A DNA stretch of 64,000 nt from Flavobacteriales bacterium. GTDB lineage: Bacteria > Bacteroidota > Bacteroidia > Flavobacteriales_F > PHOS-HE28. The notes beneath the pieces were generated by a model. That model was given only the letters and a program-made list of their open reading frames with translations. It made no database searches and was not told the origin of the DNA. Below, in pieces: positions 24,632 through 34,394 of the stretch. The stretch is from the NCBI GenBank assembly GCA_016717225.1, contig JADKGB010000005.1, positions 62,001 through 126,000 of the forward strand, in the 5' to 3' direction. A program made the translations under genes and the position numbers. The first letter of the stretch is position 1, and each line of letters starts with the position of its first letter.

Positions 24632-26683
24632 CTACTTCAACTTCTCCATACCATCCAAGCCGCACTCCAAGAAAGCCTTGAACTCAGGTATGGAGAATGG
24701 ATCTTCACCCGTTCCGGTTGGCGCGTTCAGAAGTTTACCATCCGGGCTAAGCAAAACGTACCAAGGCTGCGAGAGTTTGTGGAAGGTCTCGTTCTCGAGC
24801 GCGGTCCAGCGATCACCTTCGGTTACGATGAGCTTCTTCACTCCAGACGAAGAAGTGAACAGATGTTGTTCCGCTTCTGGCAATTTGGTCCGATCATCCA
24901 CATACAGTGAGACCAGTACGTATTTGTCGCGGATCAGCTCCAGCACACCTGGCGCACCCCAAACGCTCTGCTCCATTTTTCGGCAGTTCGCACAACCGTA
25001 GCCCGTGAAGTCGATCATGATCGGCTTACCTGTGTTGCGCGCCACCTCCATACCGTCGCAGAGGTCATGGTAACACTCCAGATCCTGCGGGCATTCCTTG
25101 GGGTGGATCCAACTATACCCGACCGGTGGAAGGATACCGCTCAACAACTTCGGCTCTTTGAACGTCTCTTGCTTCTCATCGAAACGATAGCCGGTACACA
25201 TGTAAACGGTAAGGGCTGAGAAGAAGACGATAAAGCCCCAACGAGCTGGGGAGATCTTCTTGATCGGGCTATCGTGCGGGAATCGGACAAGACCGAGCAA
25301 ATAGAGCACGATCCCCAAGCCGCAGAGGATCCAAATGCCCAAGAACAGCTCGTAGGGCATGGTGTTCCAATGCTGCACCATATCGGCAAGGCTGTAGAAC
25401 TTCACAGCTGCGGCAACTTCAACAAAGCCGAGCACAACCTTTACGCTGTTCAGCCAACCACCGCTACGGGGCAAGTTGTTCAACCAGGCGGGGAACATGG
25501 CGAAGAGCGCGAACGGCAACGCCAGCGCCATACCAAAACCACCCATGCCTGCGGTCAACTTCCACGCACCACCATCTGCCGTAAGCGCACCGGCAAGCAA
25601 CGAACCAAGGATGGGACCTGTGCAGGAGAACGAAACCAGCGCCAATGTGAACGCCATGAAGAAGATGCCGATCACGCCGCCGAACCGGCTCGCGTTCTGA
25701 TCCATACGATTGACCCAACTGCTCGGTAGCGTGATCTCGAAGAATCCGAAGAATGATATGGCGAAGACGATGAAGATCAAGAAGAAGACCACGTTGAGGA
25801 TCGGGTCCGTGCTCATCTTGTTGAAGATCTCCGGGTCGGCACCGCCCAAAATGTGGAATGGCAAACTGAAGAGGAGATAGATCCCCAGAATAAAGGCACC
25901 ATAGGTAAGAGCGTTACGAATGCCCTTCGCCCTGTCGTCACCGCCTTTGGTGAAAAAACTCACCGTGAGGGGGATCATGGGGAAAACGCACGGTGTAAGC
26001 AGCGCCACCAAGCCCCCTAGGAAGCCGAGGATGAAAATGCCCCAGAGCGAAGTGGGCACTTCCGTTGCGGGCGCACCACAGGAATTGACGGGGTTCTTCA
26101 GATCAACATCGGGGAGCAGGTACTGCTTACATAATCCACCTCCCTCAGCAGGGCCTTTCGAAGATGTTGTATCCAGATCACAGGGGATCGTACAGATCTG
26201 GGCGGTGTTCCCGGCCAGGTGAACTTTGAAGTAGATCCTATCTGGCCAGCACGCTTGATCGTTGCAGGTCATGTATTCGAACCAACCACTGACAACTGGA
26301 TCCGGAAGCGAACTCTTGATCGACGCCGTGAACGATGCAGTGCCTATGAATTTCTTGATCACGGCATTATCCCACATGGGGTCTTCGTGCTCGCTCACTT
26401 CCTTTCCCGTCTCCGCGATCTCTTTGTCCACCTCAATGCCCGGGATCGTATCGAAACCGAACACGGCCGGCAACGGCCCAATGATATCGGGGTTGATATG
26501 CTGGCTATAGACCACAAAGCCCTCCTTCAACTCGGCCCGAAAGAGCAGGTCATACGTGCTTTCACCCGTCTTTGTGCATGTGATGGCCCAAGTTGGCAGA
26601 CCTTCATTGGCTCCGTTTCCAGCTTGCGCTGAAAGAAAGACCGGAAGGGCGATGAACGCCAGAAGAAGAATTCGCTTCATCAT
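24632..26683 (-). CDS. dsbD: protein-disulfide reductase DsbD family (thiol:disulfide interchange)
   Basis: A 683-residue DsbD-type protein that moves reducing power from the cytoplasm to periplasmic proteins. In order: a signal peptide, a DsbD-alpha-like periplasmic domain with EYMTCNDQACWPD (Cys pair around residues 140-148), a membrane domain of eight or so helices whose conserved cysteines lie in LTPCVFPMIPLTV and SFSCTGPILG, and a C-terminal thioredoxin domain with FTGYGCANCRKMEQSVW. All three redox-active sites are therefore present. The start directly abuts the stop of the 151-residue DsbD-alpha-like gene upstream, so they are co-transcribed. The symbol is by family; Bacteroidota members may serve cytochrome c maturation. 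Confidence 0.93.
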   Translation of the reverse strand: MMKRILLLAFIALPVFLSAQAGNGANEGLPTWAITCTKTGESTYDLLFRAELKEGFVVYSQHINPDIIGPLPAVFGFDTIPGIEVDKEIAETGKEVSEHEDPMWDNAVIKKFIGTASFTASIKSSLPDPVVSGWFEYMTCNDQACWPDRIYFKVHLAGNTAQICTIPCDLDTTSSKGPAEGGGLCKQYLLPDVDLKNPVNSCGAPATEVPTSLWGIFILGFLGGLVALLTPCVFPMIPLTVSFFTKGGDDRAKGIRNALTYGAFILGIYLLFSLPFHILGGADPEIFNKMSTDPILNVVFFLIFIVFAISFFGFFEITLPSSWVNRMDQNASRFGGVIGIFFMAFTLALVSFSCTGPILGSLLAGALTADGGAWKLTAGMGGFGMALALPFALFAMFPAWLNNLPRSGGWLNSVKVVLGFVEVAAAVKFYSLADMVQHWNTMPYELFLGIWILCGLGIVLYLLGLVRFPHDSPIKKISPARWGFIVFFSALTVYMCTGYRFDEKQETFKEPKLLSGILPPVGYSWIHPKECPQDLECYHDLCDGMEVARNTGKPIMIDFTGYGCANCRKMEQSVWGAPGVLELIRDKYVLVSLYVDDRTKLPEAEQHLFTSSSGVKKLIVTEGDRWTALENETFHKLSQPWYVLLSPDGKLLNAPTGTGEDPFSIPEFKAFLECGLDGMEKLK

Positions 26684-27139
26684 CTACTTCGCCGCAGGAA
26701 GTGGTATACTGAATTTCACGGTAACCGGTGGAAGGCACATCTTGTCATTGCAGCACATGTATTCCACTTCGCCCTCAATATTCAAAGCTTCCTTGGACAG
26801 GCGTTGCACTGGAATATTGAAGGAGGTGGTATGGCCGTGGTAGCGTACGAGCATCTGGAAATTGGGATCCTCCAATTCTATTGGTGCAGGCTCAACAGCG
26901 GCTCCAGCCTGCTGGTACGTTGCCGAAGGAGTCAATCGTATCACGGTTGGAAAGGGACCATCATCGCGGGGAAGCGTGAGCGCGTAAAGGTGCCAGCCTT
27001 CTTCGCATTCGGCGGTCAATGTCACCAAAGCGATACCCTCAGTGGTCGTCTCAACACCGAACGTCCACTTTACCGGTGCGCCCGCGAAAGACAATGCACT
27101 TGCCCCTAAAAAAAACAGGATAAAAAGGAGTCGTCGCAT
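26684..27139 (-). CDS. stand-alone DsbD-alpha-like periplasmic protein
   Basis: A 151-residue exported protein with signal peptide (MRRLLFILFFLGASALSFAG) and a single DsbD N-terminal (alpha) domain: residues 20-150 include EEGWHLYALTLPRDDGPFPT and the Cys-containing EYMCCNDKMCLPPVTVKF. It is closely related in layout to the N-terminal domain of the DsbD encoded immediately downstream, so it probably accepts electrons from DsbD's membrane domain as an extra, dedicated partner. The stop codon and the downstream start are adjacent. TACTTTAG at 27161-27168 (minus strand) may be its -7 box. Confidence 0.82.
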   Translation of the reverse strand: MRRLLFILFFLGASALSFAGAPVKWTFGVETTTEGIALVTLTAECEEGWHLYALTLPRDDGPFPTVIRLTPSATYQQAGAAVEPAPIELEDPNFQMLVRYHGHTTSFNIPVQRLSKEALNIEGEVEYMCCNDKMCLPPVTVKFSIPLPAAK

Positions 27140-27301
27140 GGGTGTCTTTCCGAAGGTGCGCTAAAGTAGTCCTGTGCTGCTATAGCGCGGTCCGCGATGC
27201 GACAATGGTAGGGATCCCGAGGTTTGGCTGATGTTCGCTAAAAAAGCTGAAGCCAAGCACACTCGATCCTTCATAGCCCTATGTCAAGCGTTGAACAAGG
27301 C

Positions 27302-28630
27302 CTATTCCCGCGTTCGGATCCTCAGCACGCGGTCGGTCAGCGGGCCTGCGCTGAAACCTTCTGCCAGCCGGTGTCCCACCACCCAAACAACCTCATCCCC
27401 ACTGGTCAATACGTAGCAACCGGCTTTGTCGGTCATCGGCACTTTGGCATCGATCAAAATATCACTGACCAACTTGCTACCTGCCAATCCAATGGGCCTG
27501 ATCCGGTCCGCTTCGCACCATGGGCGCAGTTCTAATGGGAATTCAAGCTTATCGGCATCCAAAACCACTTCATGCATGCCTACGGGAATAGGCACAGGAC
27601 CCTTCTCTGATCGCCATTGGAAGGGCGATGTCTGTGTTTCCGCTACCCCTTCGTCATCGATGATATAGCGCGGATATTCACCTTTCGCGTGCTCAACGAT
27701 AATTCCAGAACGGTCTATGCATAAAGACCAATTGCCAGTTCGAAAAACCGCGCCGGTCGAACGTTCTGTTATCGCCGATCCAATGCGCTCAATGGTGCTT
27801 GGATGGAAACCGAATGGACGCAAGATCAGATCCAAAGCGACCCGGGCGGAAGGCAACTCTTCAATGCGATCGAACAACAAACAGAACGGCGCGTTCGGTT
27901 CAGGGACCGATCCGCTCAGTTCACCGATCAAAGATCGATCAGCGGCGCTTTGCAACTCGCGCAATGCGACAACGGACCTCCCGATAGCCCGGAGGGCTCC
28001 AGGCCTCAGATCTTCGAGCATCGGAAGTAGTTCGTGCCTTATCCTATTACGCAGGTACTTCGGATCCGTATTGCTACTGTCCTCCCTGAACGGAATCTGG
28101 TGTTGTGTTGCGTACGCGAGAATGGCGGCACGGTTCACACCTAACAATGGACGCACGAAAAAGCCACTGATCGGCGGAATGCTCGCCCAACCATGAAGTC
28201 CAGTCCCTCGGAGCAAATTGATAAAAAGCGTTTCCGTCGCATCGTCCTGATGATGACCCAAGGCCACGGGCATGGGTTCTTCCGCATGCAATGCTTCAAA
28301 CCAAGCATACCGAAGTTCACGCGCGGCCATCTGGACCGAACCAATGCCTTCTTCCGCGCGCGATCGCACATCCACTTCCACGGAACGGAACGGAACGTTG
28401 TGCTTGCTGCAATACTCTTCTATGAAATCGCGATCCCCGGTGCTTTCAATACCGCGCAAACCGTGATCGACATGCGCAACGCTGCACGAATATCCCAATG
28501 ACCTCAGCACATGCAGCAATACCATGCTATCCACTCCCCCGCTGACGGCAACATGCACTGCCTCACCATGCTGAAGCATGTTCGAGCCTTTGATGGCTCG
28601 CTTTACTTCATCCAACATGGCCCAGCGCAT
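27302..28630 (-). CDS. tilS: tRNA(Ile)-lysidine synthase
   Basis: A 442-residue N-type ATP pyrophosphatase that converts C34 of tRNA-Ile(CAU) to lysidine so it reads AUA. The PP-loop VAVSGGVDSMVLLHVL is at about residues 28-43, followed by VAHVDHGLRG, then ALGHHQDDATETLFINLLRG, which is the TilS signature. The C-terminal third forms the substrate-recognition domain. ATG 28630 is chosen because AGGAG lies 8 bases before it, inside the end of pabB; the gene overlaps pabB by 23 bases, which implies coupling. It is an essential housekeeping gene. Confidence 0.95.
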   Translation of the reverse strand: MRWAMLDEVKRAIKGSNMLQHGEAVHVAVSGGVDSMVLLHVLRSLGYSCSVAHVDHGLRGIESTGDRDFIEEYCSKHNVPFRSVEVDVRSRAEEGIGSVQMAARELRYAWFEALHAEEPMPVALGHHQDDATETLFINLLRGTGLHGWASIPPISGFFVRPLLGVNRAAILAYATQHQIPFREDSSNTDPKYLRNRIRHELLPMLEDLRPGALRAIGRSVVALRELQSAADRSLIGELSGSVPEPNAPFCLLFDRIEELPSARVALDLILRPFGFHPSTIERIGSAITERSTGAVFRTGNWSLCIDRSGIIVEHAKGEYPRYIIDDEGVAETQTSPFQWRSEKGPVPIPVGMHEVVLDADKLEFPLELRPWCEADRIRPIGLAGSKLVSDILIDAKVPMTDKAGCYVLTSGDEVVWVVGHRLAEGFSAGPLTDRVLRIRTRE

Positions 28631-29831
28631 TCAGTACACTCCTCGCTTTCAGTTCGCATTCCTCCCATTCGGCCGCAGGGTCACTAAGGGCCGTTATGGC
28701 ACTCCCGGTTATCAGCGAGGCGCGACCAGTAGATGCATTGTAGGTGATCGTGCGGATCACCACGTTCAGGTCCATTGTACCATCAGGCAACAGATAGCCC
28801 AAAGCACCGCTGAAAAGTCCACGAGGCTGCTCTTCAACCTGGTCGATCAGTTGCAATGCGCGCAGTTTGGGCGCACCGGTCATACTGGCCATCGGGAAAG
28901 TGGCGCGCACCGCGTCCCATGCGTTAAGTCCTTCACGCAGTTCAGCGCGCACAGTACTTATCATCTGATGCACGTGTGGGTAGGTCTTCACGGCGCAAAG
29001 CTCCGGCACATGCACGGAACGAGATGCAGCTACCCGGCTCAAGTCATGCCGCGCCACATCAACGGCCATGATGTTCTCACTTCGTTCCTTGGCATCTGTC
29101 GTCAGTTCGTGGATCAGTTCCACATCGACGTCCGCGCTGGCACCTCGCTTGCGTGTTCCTTTCATGGGTTGGGTGGTCACTGTTCGGCCTTCGATGCGCA
29201 GGTAACGCTCCGGGCTCATGCACAGGGCAAAGTGAGGCCCCCTTTTGTAAAGTGCCGCGTACGGTGCATCCGAATGCCGCAACAATCGCTCAAATGCGTC
29301 GAAGGGGTCCAGACCCGGAACCATAGCACTGCGTTCGGTACAATAATTCACTTCATAGATGTCGCCCTGCTGGATGTGATGCAGCAATAGTTCCACATTC
29401 CGCAAGTAGCGCTCCTTGGGGGTGTGTCGCTGCCAGTTGGCCCTTGGTGGTGGCGGTGCGGATACCATGGGAGAAAAGATCCCGGTACGCCAACGGCCAT
29501 TATTGGCTTGTGCAGATAGGCCCTGTTTCCATTCGGTCACCGTCCCTTCCCTGCACTGAACGAGTACTTCTGGCGCCCACCATCCATGCTCCGCGAACGA
29601 TCCATCCGGCACATGTCTACTCTTTATCTGGTCGGTGGCATCCGCATAATTGAAGCTCAAGTGGCCAATTGCCCCATACCCGTTCCCAAATGGGTCTGCG
29701 GAAGGAACAACTCCCATCCCAATAACCCATTCACCGGTATCGGCCGAACGGCGCACGAGCACCTGGTCGAACGCCGCCAAGGCCCGCCAATTCAGGGATC
29801 CAGACCAAGGGTATTGCTGCTTTTGAACCAC
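28608..29831 (-). CDS. pabB: aminodeoxychorismate synthase component I (PabB) / anthranilate synthase I family
   Basis: A 407-residue chorismate-binding enzyme of the PabB/TrpE family. The chorismate-binding region shows QQGDIYEVNYCTE, then SPERYLRIEGRTVTTQPMKG with KGTRKRG, and, at the C-terminus, FPMASMTGAPKLRALQLID and LFSGALGYLLPDGTMDLNV. The PIKGT-like motif (here PMKGT) is typical of PabB, which supports p-aminobenzoate synthesis for folate rather than tryptophan. The start is GTG 29831. The overlap with tilS at the 3' end is conserved in appearance. The glutamine amidotransferase partner is not in the window. Confidence 0.88.
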   Translation of the reverse strand: MVQKQQYPWSGSLNWRALAAFDQVLVRRSADTGEWVIGMGVVPSADPFGNGYGAIGHLSFNYADATDQIKSRHVPDGSFAEHGWWAPEVLVQCREGTVTEWKQGLSAQANNGRWRTGIFSPMVSAPPPPRANWQRHTPKERYLRNVELLLHHIQQGDIYEVNYCTERSAMVPGLDPFDAFERLLRHSDAPYAALYKRGPHFALCMSPERYLRIEGRTVTTQPMKGTRKRGASADVDVELIHELTTDAKERSENIMAVDVARHDLSRVAASRSVHVPELCAVKTYPHVHQMISTVRAELREGLNAWDAVRATFPMASMTGAPKLRALQLIDQVEEQPRGLFSGALGYLLPDGTMDLNVVIRTITYNASTGRASLITGSAITALSDPAAEWEECELKARSVLNALGHVG

Positions 29832-30038
29832 TGTTGAAAAACGGTTGCGGCCAAGTTATCCCGGTGCGGCAACCCTCCACCAGTTCTTACGTCATATCCC
29901 CATTGGAACGGACGTATTCCCTTGCCCAAAAACCTCCACAATATGCACCTGAACCGCTTCTGGCAAGGCTTTCCAGCACCACTAACCCTGGCCGACCTTC
30001 AGGCTTCCCCGCGAGGAGCGAAAAGTGGCCCAGGGGGC

Positions 30039-30069
30039 TTGTGTTTCGAACCCGCTTCTCCTACATTTG
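30039..30069 (+). promoter_or_regulatory. promoter of the secreted type IX protein
   Basis: TTG at 30039-30041 and TACATTTG at 30062-30069, 20 bases apart, match the Bacteroidota consensus. The ATG at 30078 lies only 8 bases after the box, so the transcript would be nearly leaderless. Confidence 0.55.
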
Positions 30070-30077
30070 ACGCTGCC

Positions 30078-31493
30078 ATGAAGAAATCCGTACTCCTTCT
30101 TAGCCTATTTGCCACATCAATCTGCTTCGGGCAGACCGGCAGGGCGCGTTTGGTCTTCAACAACGCTGGTGGAACGGCCTATATGGTCTTCAACCCTGAC
30201 CCACGTCCTGCGTTCAACTCGGGAGCCTATCTGGTTCTGGATTCAAAAGGCCCTGATGCGATTACTTTGTTGCCAGCTGCGCCAGTAGCAACCGGGAATA
30301 TCAGATCGGAAGCTCCGCAAAACAAGATCAGATGGGCAGTCGCTGACACCGTGCATGCAACACCTTATTTGATCCCCTATGGTAACCAAGCGAATGTTGG
30401 CTTGCCTTTTTCGTTGGTGAAGACGTCGCCTGCCGGTGGTGCGGGTTCTTTTGTTTGCGCAACCTATAGTTCCTATCCGTATATGGCCTCCTCGCCATAC
30501 GCGGGCCCAGCCCCTGCTGGTACAGAGTGGGATAATCGCAACTACATGGCCCCAGCTGGTGTTACGCACATGAATGACTTCGCATTAGGGAGCGTGGATA
30601 ATTCTTTCAATGCAGTAAATCGATTCTGGATCGTGGATGCCCAGGAAACGAATGCAGCTCTTTGGACCAACTATGCCGTGAAACCTAACGTGGTCATGAA
30701 CTTCGAAAATCCATACGGTGATATCGATGTGGTCGCTCCTTCGGATGTGTTGGTCCCTGGCCCTGGCTTAGGTGCTACTGACTTGCAAGCTCAACGGTTC
30801 AATACGGCAGTTCAAAAATGGGGTGATTATGTATCAGCCCCTACAAGCATTTATTCCAATCAACCAGCCACAGGCCGGGTGAGCGGTGTGACTATTGGAG
30901 GTGCTAACTTCTACCGTACTTGGACCCTGTCGTCAGTAGCCAATCCGCTGCCTATTGAACTTACCAGTTGGAAAGGTGAGTGTAATGGCAAAGAGGTGAA
31001 GCTTTCATGGACCACCGCTTCGGAGTCGAACAACGACTATTTCACCATTGAAAAGAGCCGCGATGCTCTGGTATGGGAGCATATCGGCGAAGTGGATGCC
31101 GTGGGCAATAGCTCTAGCGAAACCCAGTATGGTTTCAACGACGACCGTACGGATGGTTTGGCATATTACCGCCTGAGCCAAACGGATAATGATGGCACGA
31201 GCGTGGTATTTGATGTGATCGCTGCTGGTTGCGACGCCAACAGCACCGAGATCGTGAACGCTTGGGATGATGGTGCCAATGTGAACGTTCTGGTAAGCAG
31301 CACGCAGGATGGCGTGTATGATGTGTACCTGATGGACGCTGCAGGCAAGAACATGGTAACCCGCACATCACAAGCCATCAACAAGAACTTCACCCAGCTC
31401 ACCTTCAGCAAGAACGGTGTGGCCCGCGGCATGTACACGATCACCTTGCAGAACAACGACAATGTGATGAGCCGCCGAATTGTACTGATGTAA
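30078..31493 (+). CDS. secreted protein with type IX (T9SS) C-terminal sorting-like domain
   Basis: A 471-residue exported protein: signal peptide MKKSVLLLSLFATSICFGQ, a large N-terminal region (residues 20-290) of no recognised family, then at about residues 295-390 the LPIELTSWKGE-C-KEVKLSW-TASE segment typical of type IX secreted proteins, and a C-terminal beta-sandwich ending in MYTITLQNNDNVMSRRIVLM, a type A sorting-domain pattern. It should be exported and attached or released by the T9SS. The frame is open upstream to 29922 but that extension has no coding look and would hide the signal peptide, so ATG 30078 is preferred. A UUCG-loop terminator follows. Confidence 0.82.
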   Translation: MKKSVLLLSLFATSICFGQTGRARLVFNNAGGTAYMVFNPDPRPAFNSGAYLVLDSKGPDAITLLPAAPVATGNIRSEAPQNKIRWAVADTVHATPYLIPYGNQANVGLPFSLVKTSPAGGAGSFVCATYSSYPYMASSPYAGPAPAGTEWDNRNYMAPAGVTHMNDFALGSVDNSFNAVNRFWIVDAQETNAALWTNYAVKPNVVMNFENPYGDIDVVAPSDVLVPGPGLGATDLQAQRFNTAVQKWGDYVSAPTSIYSNQPATGRVSGVTIGGANFYRTWTLSSVANPLPIELTSWKGECNGKEVKLSWTTASESNNDYFTIEKSRDALVWEHIGEVDAVGNSSSETQYGFNDDRTDGLAYYRLSQTDNDGTSVVFDVIAAGCDANSTEIVNAWDDGANVNVLVSSTQDGVYDVYLMDAAGKNMVTRTSQAINKNFTQLTFSKNGVARGMYTITLQNNDNVMSRRIVLM

Positions 31494-31512
31494 GCGAGCC
31501 GGTTCGATCCTG

Positions 31513-31538
31513 AAAAGGCCTTCTTCGGAAGGCCTTTT
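31513..31538 (+). terminator. UUCG-tetraloop hairpin terminator
   Basis: Eleven-base perfect arms AAAAGGCCTTC (31513-31523) and GAAGGCCTTTT (31528-31538) close a C(TTCG)G tetraloop, followed by T-rich sequence. It ends the T9SS cargo gene and, read on the other strand, could serve as terminator for the convergent hemH. Confidence 0.9.
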
Positions 31539-31624
31539 CTTTTGTGGTCGACCGATCAACTTGGAACCCAGGATCGGCCTTCACGATAACAGGCTATCTC
31601 TGGCAAGCACCAAGGCCACTGAAG

Positions 31625-32670
31625 TCACATTTGGCGAACCAACTGCGCCAACGCGTTCACCCATGATGGCAAGGCGTTCAAGCTCGGCACCAGATGCAAC
31701 TCCTTGCCGCCGTGTTCTTTGAATATCTCCTCATACTCATCACCGATCTCGATCAATGTTTCCAAGCAATCTGAGATAAAGGCCGGACTAACGACCAATA
31801 ATTTTTCACATCCCGCCTTGGCCAATTCTTCAACGCGCTTATCGCTGAAGGGGGTGACCCACTTGCTGTCCAATCGGCTCTGGAAGCCCACGGACCACTT
31901 GCCAGGTTCCAGACCACAGCGTTTCGCCAACGCACGGGCTGTGGAATGGCACTGCATCTTGTAGCAGCTGGGATAGGTATTGTTATCGCCAAGTTCGCAA
32001 GGACAGCCCGCAACCGGGTTCTTGTCCAATGCACTCTGCAGATGATCCGAGCAGGCCGTATGTGACCGTTGGATGTGGCGGTCGGGCAGGCCATGGAAAC
32101 TGAACAACACATGCCCGAATCTTTCCGGGGTACACGCCAAAATGCGTTCGGTGAAGGCGGCCAAATAACCTTCTTCCCTATAGAAGGAAGGCACCGTGGA
32201 TATCGGTGGAATATCATTCCAAGAGGCGATCTCCTGAAAGGCAGCTTGCAGTGATGCCCCTGTTGAAGAAGAGGCGTACTGCGGATACATGGGCACAAGA
32301 ACCAATCGTTGCACGCCTGCCGCGCGCAGCTCGTTCAACCCTTTCTGCATGGATGGGTTCTGATAGCTCATCGCCAGGGCAACGCGGTAGTTATCGCCCA
32401 AAGCAGCCTGAAGTCCATCCCGAAGAGCGATGCCGTGCATGACCAAGGGCGATCCTTGGTCGGTCCAGAGTTTTTATAGGCTTTGGCGCTTTTCGGTGCT
32501 CTGAAGGGGGCGATGATCCCGTTGACCAGGATCTTGCGCAACAACCACGGCACATCGATAACACGACCATCACCCAGAAATTGCTTCAGGTAACGGCGCA
32601 CATCCGTGGTTCGAGGGCTGTCTGGCGTACCTACGTTCATCAAGAGGACGCCTGTCATGGAAGTATTCAT
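31625..32670 (-). pseudogene. hemH: ferrochelatase HemH, frameshifted
   Basis: Ferrochelatase inserts Fe2+ into protoporphyrin IX. The N-terminal part (from ATG 32670: TGVLLMNVGTPDSPRTTDVR, RRYLKQFLGDGRVIDVPW) and the C-terminal part (SFHGLPDRHIQRSHTACSDH, AGCPCELGDNNTYPSCYKMQ, GFQSRLDSKWVTP) are both clear but lie in different frames. The change is at the run of five A residues at 32471-32475 (minus strand), where one missing A would restore KAYKKLWTDQGSPL. Total span plus one base gives 348 residues, normal for the family. So one base is missing, by mutation or by sequencing error; homopolymer position favours error. If real, heme synthesis would need another enzyme. It is followed downstream by lnt and convergent with the T9SS gene. 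Confidence 0.85.
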
Positions 32671-32744
32671 AAGCGATGGAACACGGATCGGAGCATACCG
32701 TTCACAAGAAGCGCGAAACTATCGGCCCTTGGAACAAGGTTGGG

Positions 32745-34394
32745 TCACGTTCGCGTCATGCGTCTCCTGAACAGGAGAATGACCATTACGATCAACCAAG
32801 CGCCACAGAGCCACTGGCAGGTGGCACCGATCAGATCACCGAAACGAGCAAAGAATGTGAGATCCGCCCGTGCGAGAACGATCCCTTTTCGTGCAGCAGG
32901 CACCCACCAATCCGTGACCTCTGATATATCGCCACGCTGATCGATGAAACAGGAAATGCCCGTATTCGCAGACCGTGCAATGGACCGTCTTGTTTCTACC
33001 GCGCGCAATCGTCCAAACGCCAGATGCTGCCTGTATGCTGGCGAATCACTCCACCAAGCATCATTGGTCATAATGGTGATGAACTGCGCACCATTCCGGA
33101 CATGCGCTGCAACATGGTCGCCATAAATGCTTTCATAACAGATGACAGGAGCGAATTTCACATGACCCTGTTGTGTAGAAAGCACCTCACGTTCTTCCTG
33201 TGTTCCCAAACTACCTGTCGTGCCACCGAGGTCCAGCGCGATGGAACTGATGGGACCCAGCCACTCCTCAAAAGGCAATAGCTCCACTCCCGGCACGAGT
33301 TTGCTTTTCATATAGCTCTCGGTGGTTCCATCGGGCCTCACGAGAAGCGCCGCGTTGTATGCGTCGAACCCACGGCCAAGCGACTCGATAACCCGCGCTG
33401 TAACCGGCAGGTGTGCTCCTTCTGGATAGAGGTAAGCCGATGACATTCCACAGACCAAGGAAGTACCCGGGTACTTGCTCAGGAATGCACGGATCCGATG
33501 CACGCTTTGAGACGCCCCGAGATCATTCTCCCAAAGCCCTTGCAAGAGCAGGTCGCCATTTGGTCCATCGGCAAGCCGGGGTAGTTCTTGCAACGCAGTT
33601 TCAGGCATCACGACCAATACGGTTCGCGGTGTGATCAGCGGCTCCGCTTGGGCGAGCATACCGTCCAATTGCACCAGTGGGTCGGAAGCGAATTTCACAT
33701 TGTAAGGATCGATGTTGGGTTGCACGATCACGATCTCCAGTGGCACGCCCGCGTCCTTGAAAGTCGCATATCTGATCTCTGAGGCACCGAACGGAACCGC
33801 GATCAGGAATGCTGCCATCACGCCCTTGCGTTGGCCACTCTCCCGAGCACCCTTGTTCAGAATGACAGCAGCAACGCCCAAGTTGACCAACCAAACCCAT
33901 AGGCTGCCGCCCAGATGCCCAGTGAACTCATACCACTGCACCCAAGCCGGGTGTTCGGCAAAGACATTTCCCAAGGTGAGCCAAGGCCAGCTCAGATCCC
34001 AATTCATATGGAAGCGCTCGAAGGCGATCCAGGCCACTACCAGCACCCACCGTACATAGCGGCCAGGGAGGAACCAACGCGCCCAACGCATCACCAGCCA
34101 TGGAACGCAGAAGAGCAGGTCGTTACCGATGTTGGGTCCAATAACAGAGAAGAGCTTGCTCTCCATCGGTTCGCTCACACAATAGAGCCACCACGTGGTG
34201 CAAGCGTTCCACACAGCAACCGCAAGAAGCACATAGGGCATAAAATGTCGTGGACGCTCGGATCGTTCGCTAATGGCAAATCGTTCTTCCGCCAAAAGAA
34301 GGGGCACCCACGCAAAGAATACCAACGGAACCATCCCGCCCATTGCTGGCCAGCAGAACGATAAAAGAACGCCTGTGGCAAGCGCCTTGATCAC
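32745..34394 (-). CDS. lnt: apolipoprotein N-acyltransferase
   Basis: A 549-residue inner-membrane enzyme that adds the third acyl chain to lipoproteins. The N-terminal part has several membrane helices; the C-terminal nitrilase-like domain holds the catalytic triad: Glu in VVMPETALQELP, Lys in SYMKSKLVPGVELLP, Cys in PVICYESIYGD. These are followed by MTNDAWWSDSPAYRQHLAF. I choose GTG 34394 because GAGGA lies six bases before it and the start overlaps the upstream stop (GTGA); a GTG at 34415 would add seven residues. It is in operon order behind the 378-residue membrane protein. Confidence 0.94.
   Translation of the reverse strand: MIKALATGVLLSFCWPAMGGMVPLVFFAWVPLLLAEERFAISERSERPRHFMPYVLLAVAVWNACTTWWLYCVSEPMESKLFSVIGPNIGNDLLFCVPWLVMRWARWFLPGRYVRWVLVVAWIAFERFHMNWDLSWPWLTLGNVFAEHPAWVQWYEFTGHLGGSLWVWLVNLGVAAVILNKGARESGQRKGVMAAFLIAVPFGASEIRYATFKDAGVPLEIVIVQPNIDPYNVKFASDPLVQLDGMLAQAEPLITPRTVLVVMPETALQELPRLADGPNGDLLLQGLWENDLGASQSVHRIRAFLSKYPGTSLVCGMSSAYLYPEGAHLPVTARVIESLGRGFDAYNAALLVRPDGTTESYMKSKLVPGVELLPFEEWLGPISSIALDLGGTTGSLGTQEEREVLSTQQGHVKFAPVICYESIYGDHVAAHVRNGAQFITIMTNDAWWSDSPAYRQHLAFGRLRAVETRRSIARSANTGISCFIDQRGDISEVTDWWVPAARKGIVLARADLTFFARFGDLIGATCQWLCGAWLIVMVILLFRRRMTRT

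Noticed and set aside
29922..30077. N-terminal extension of the secreted T9SS-like protein
   Set aside because: It would bury the signal peptide and run through the promoter-like boxes; ATG 30078 is a better start.
32465..32480. Programmed -1 frameshift in hemH
   Set aside because: The direction fits, but the heptamer is T AAA AAC rather than A AAA AAC, and hemH is not known for programmed frameshifting; a missing A is more likely.
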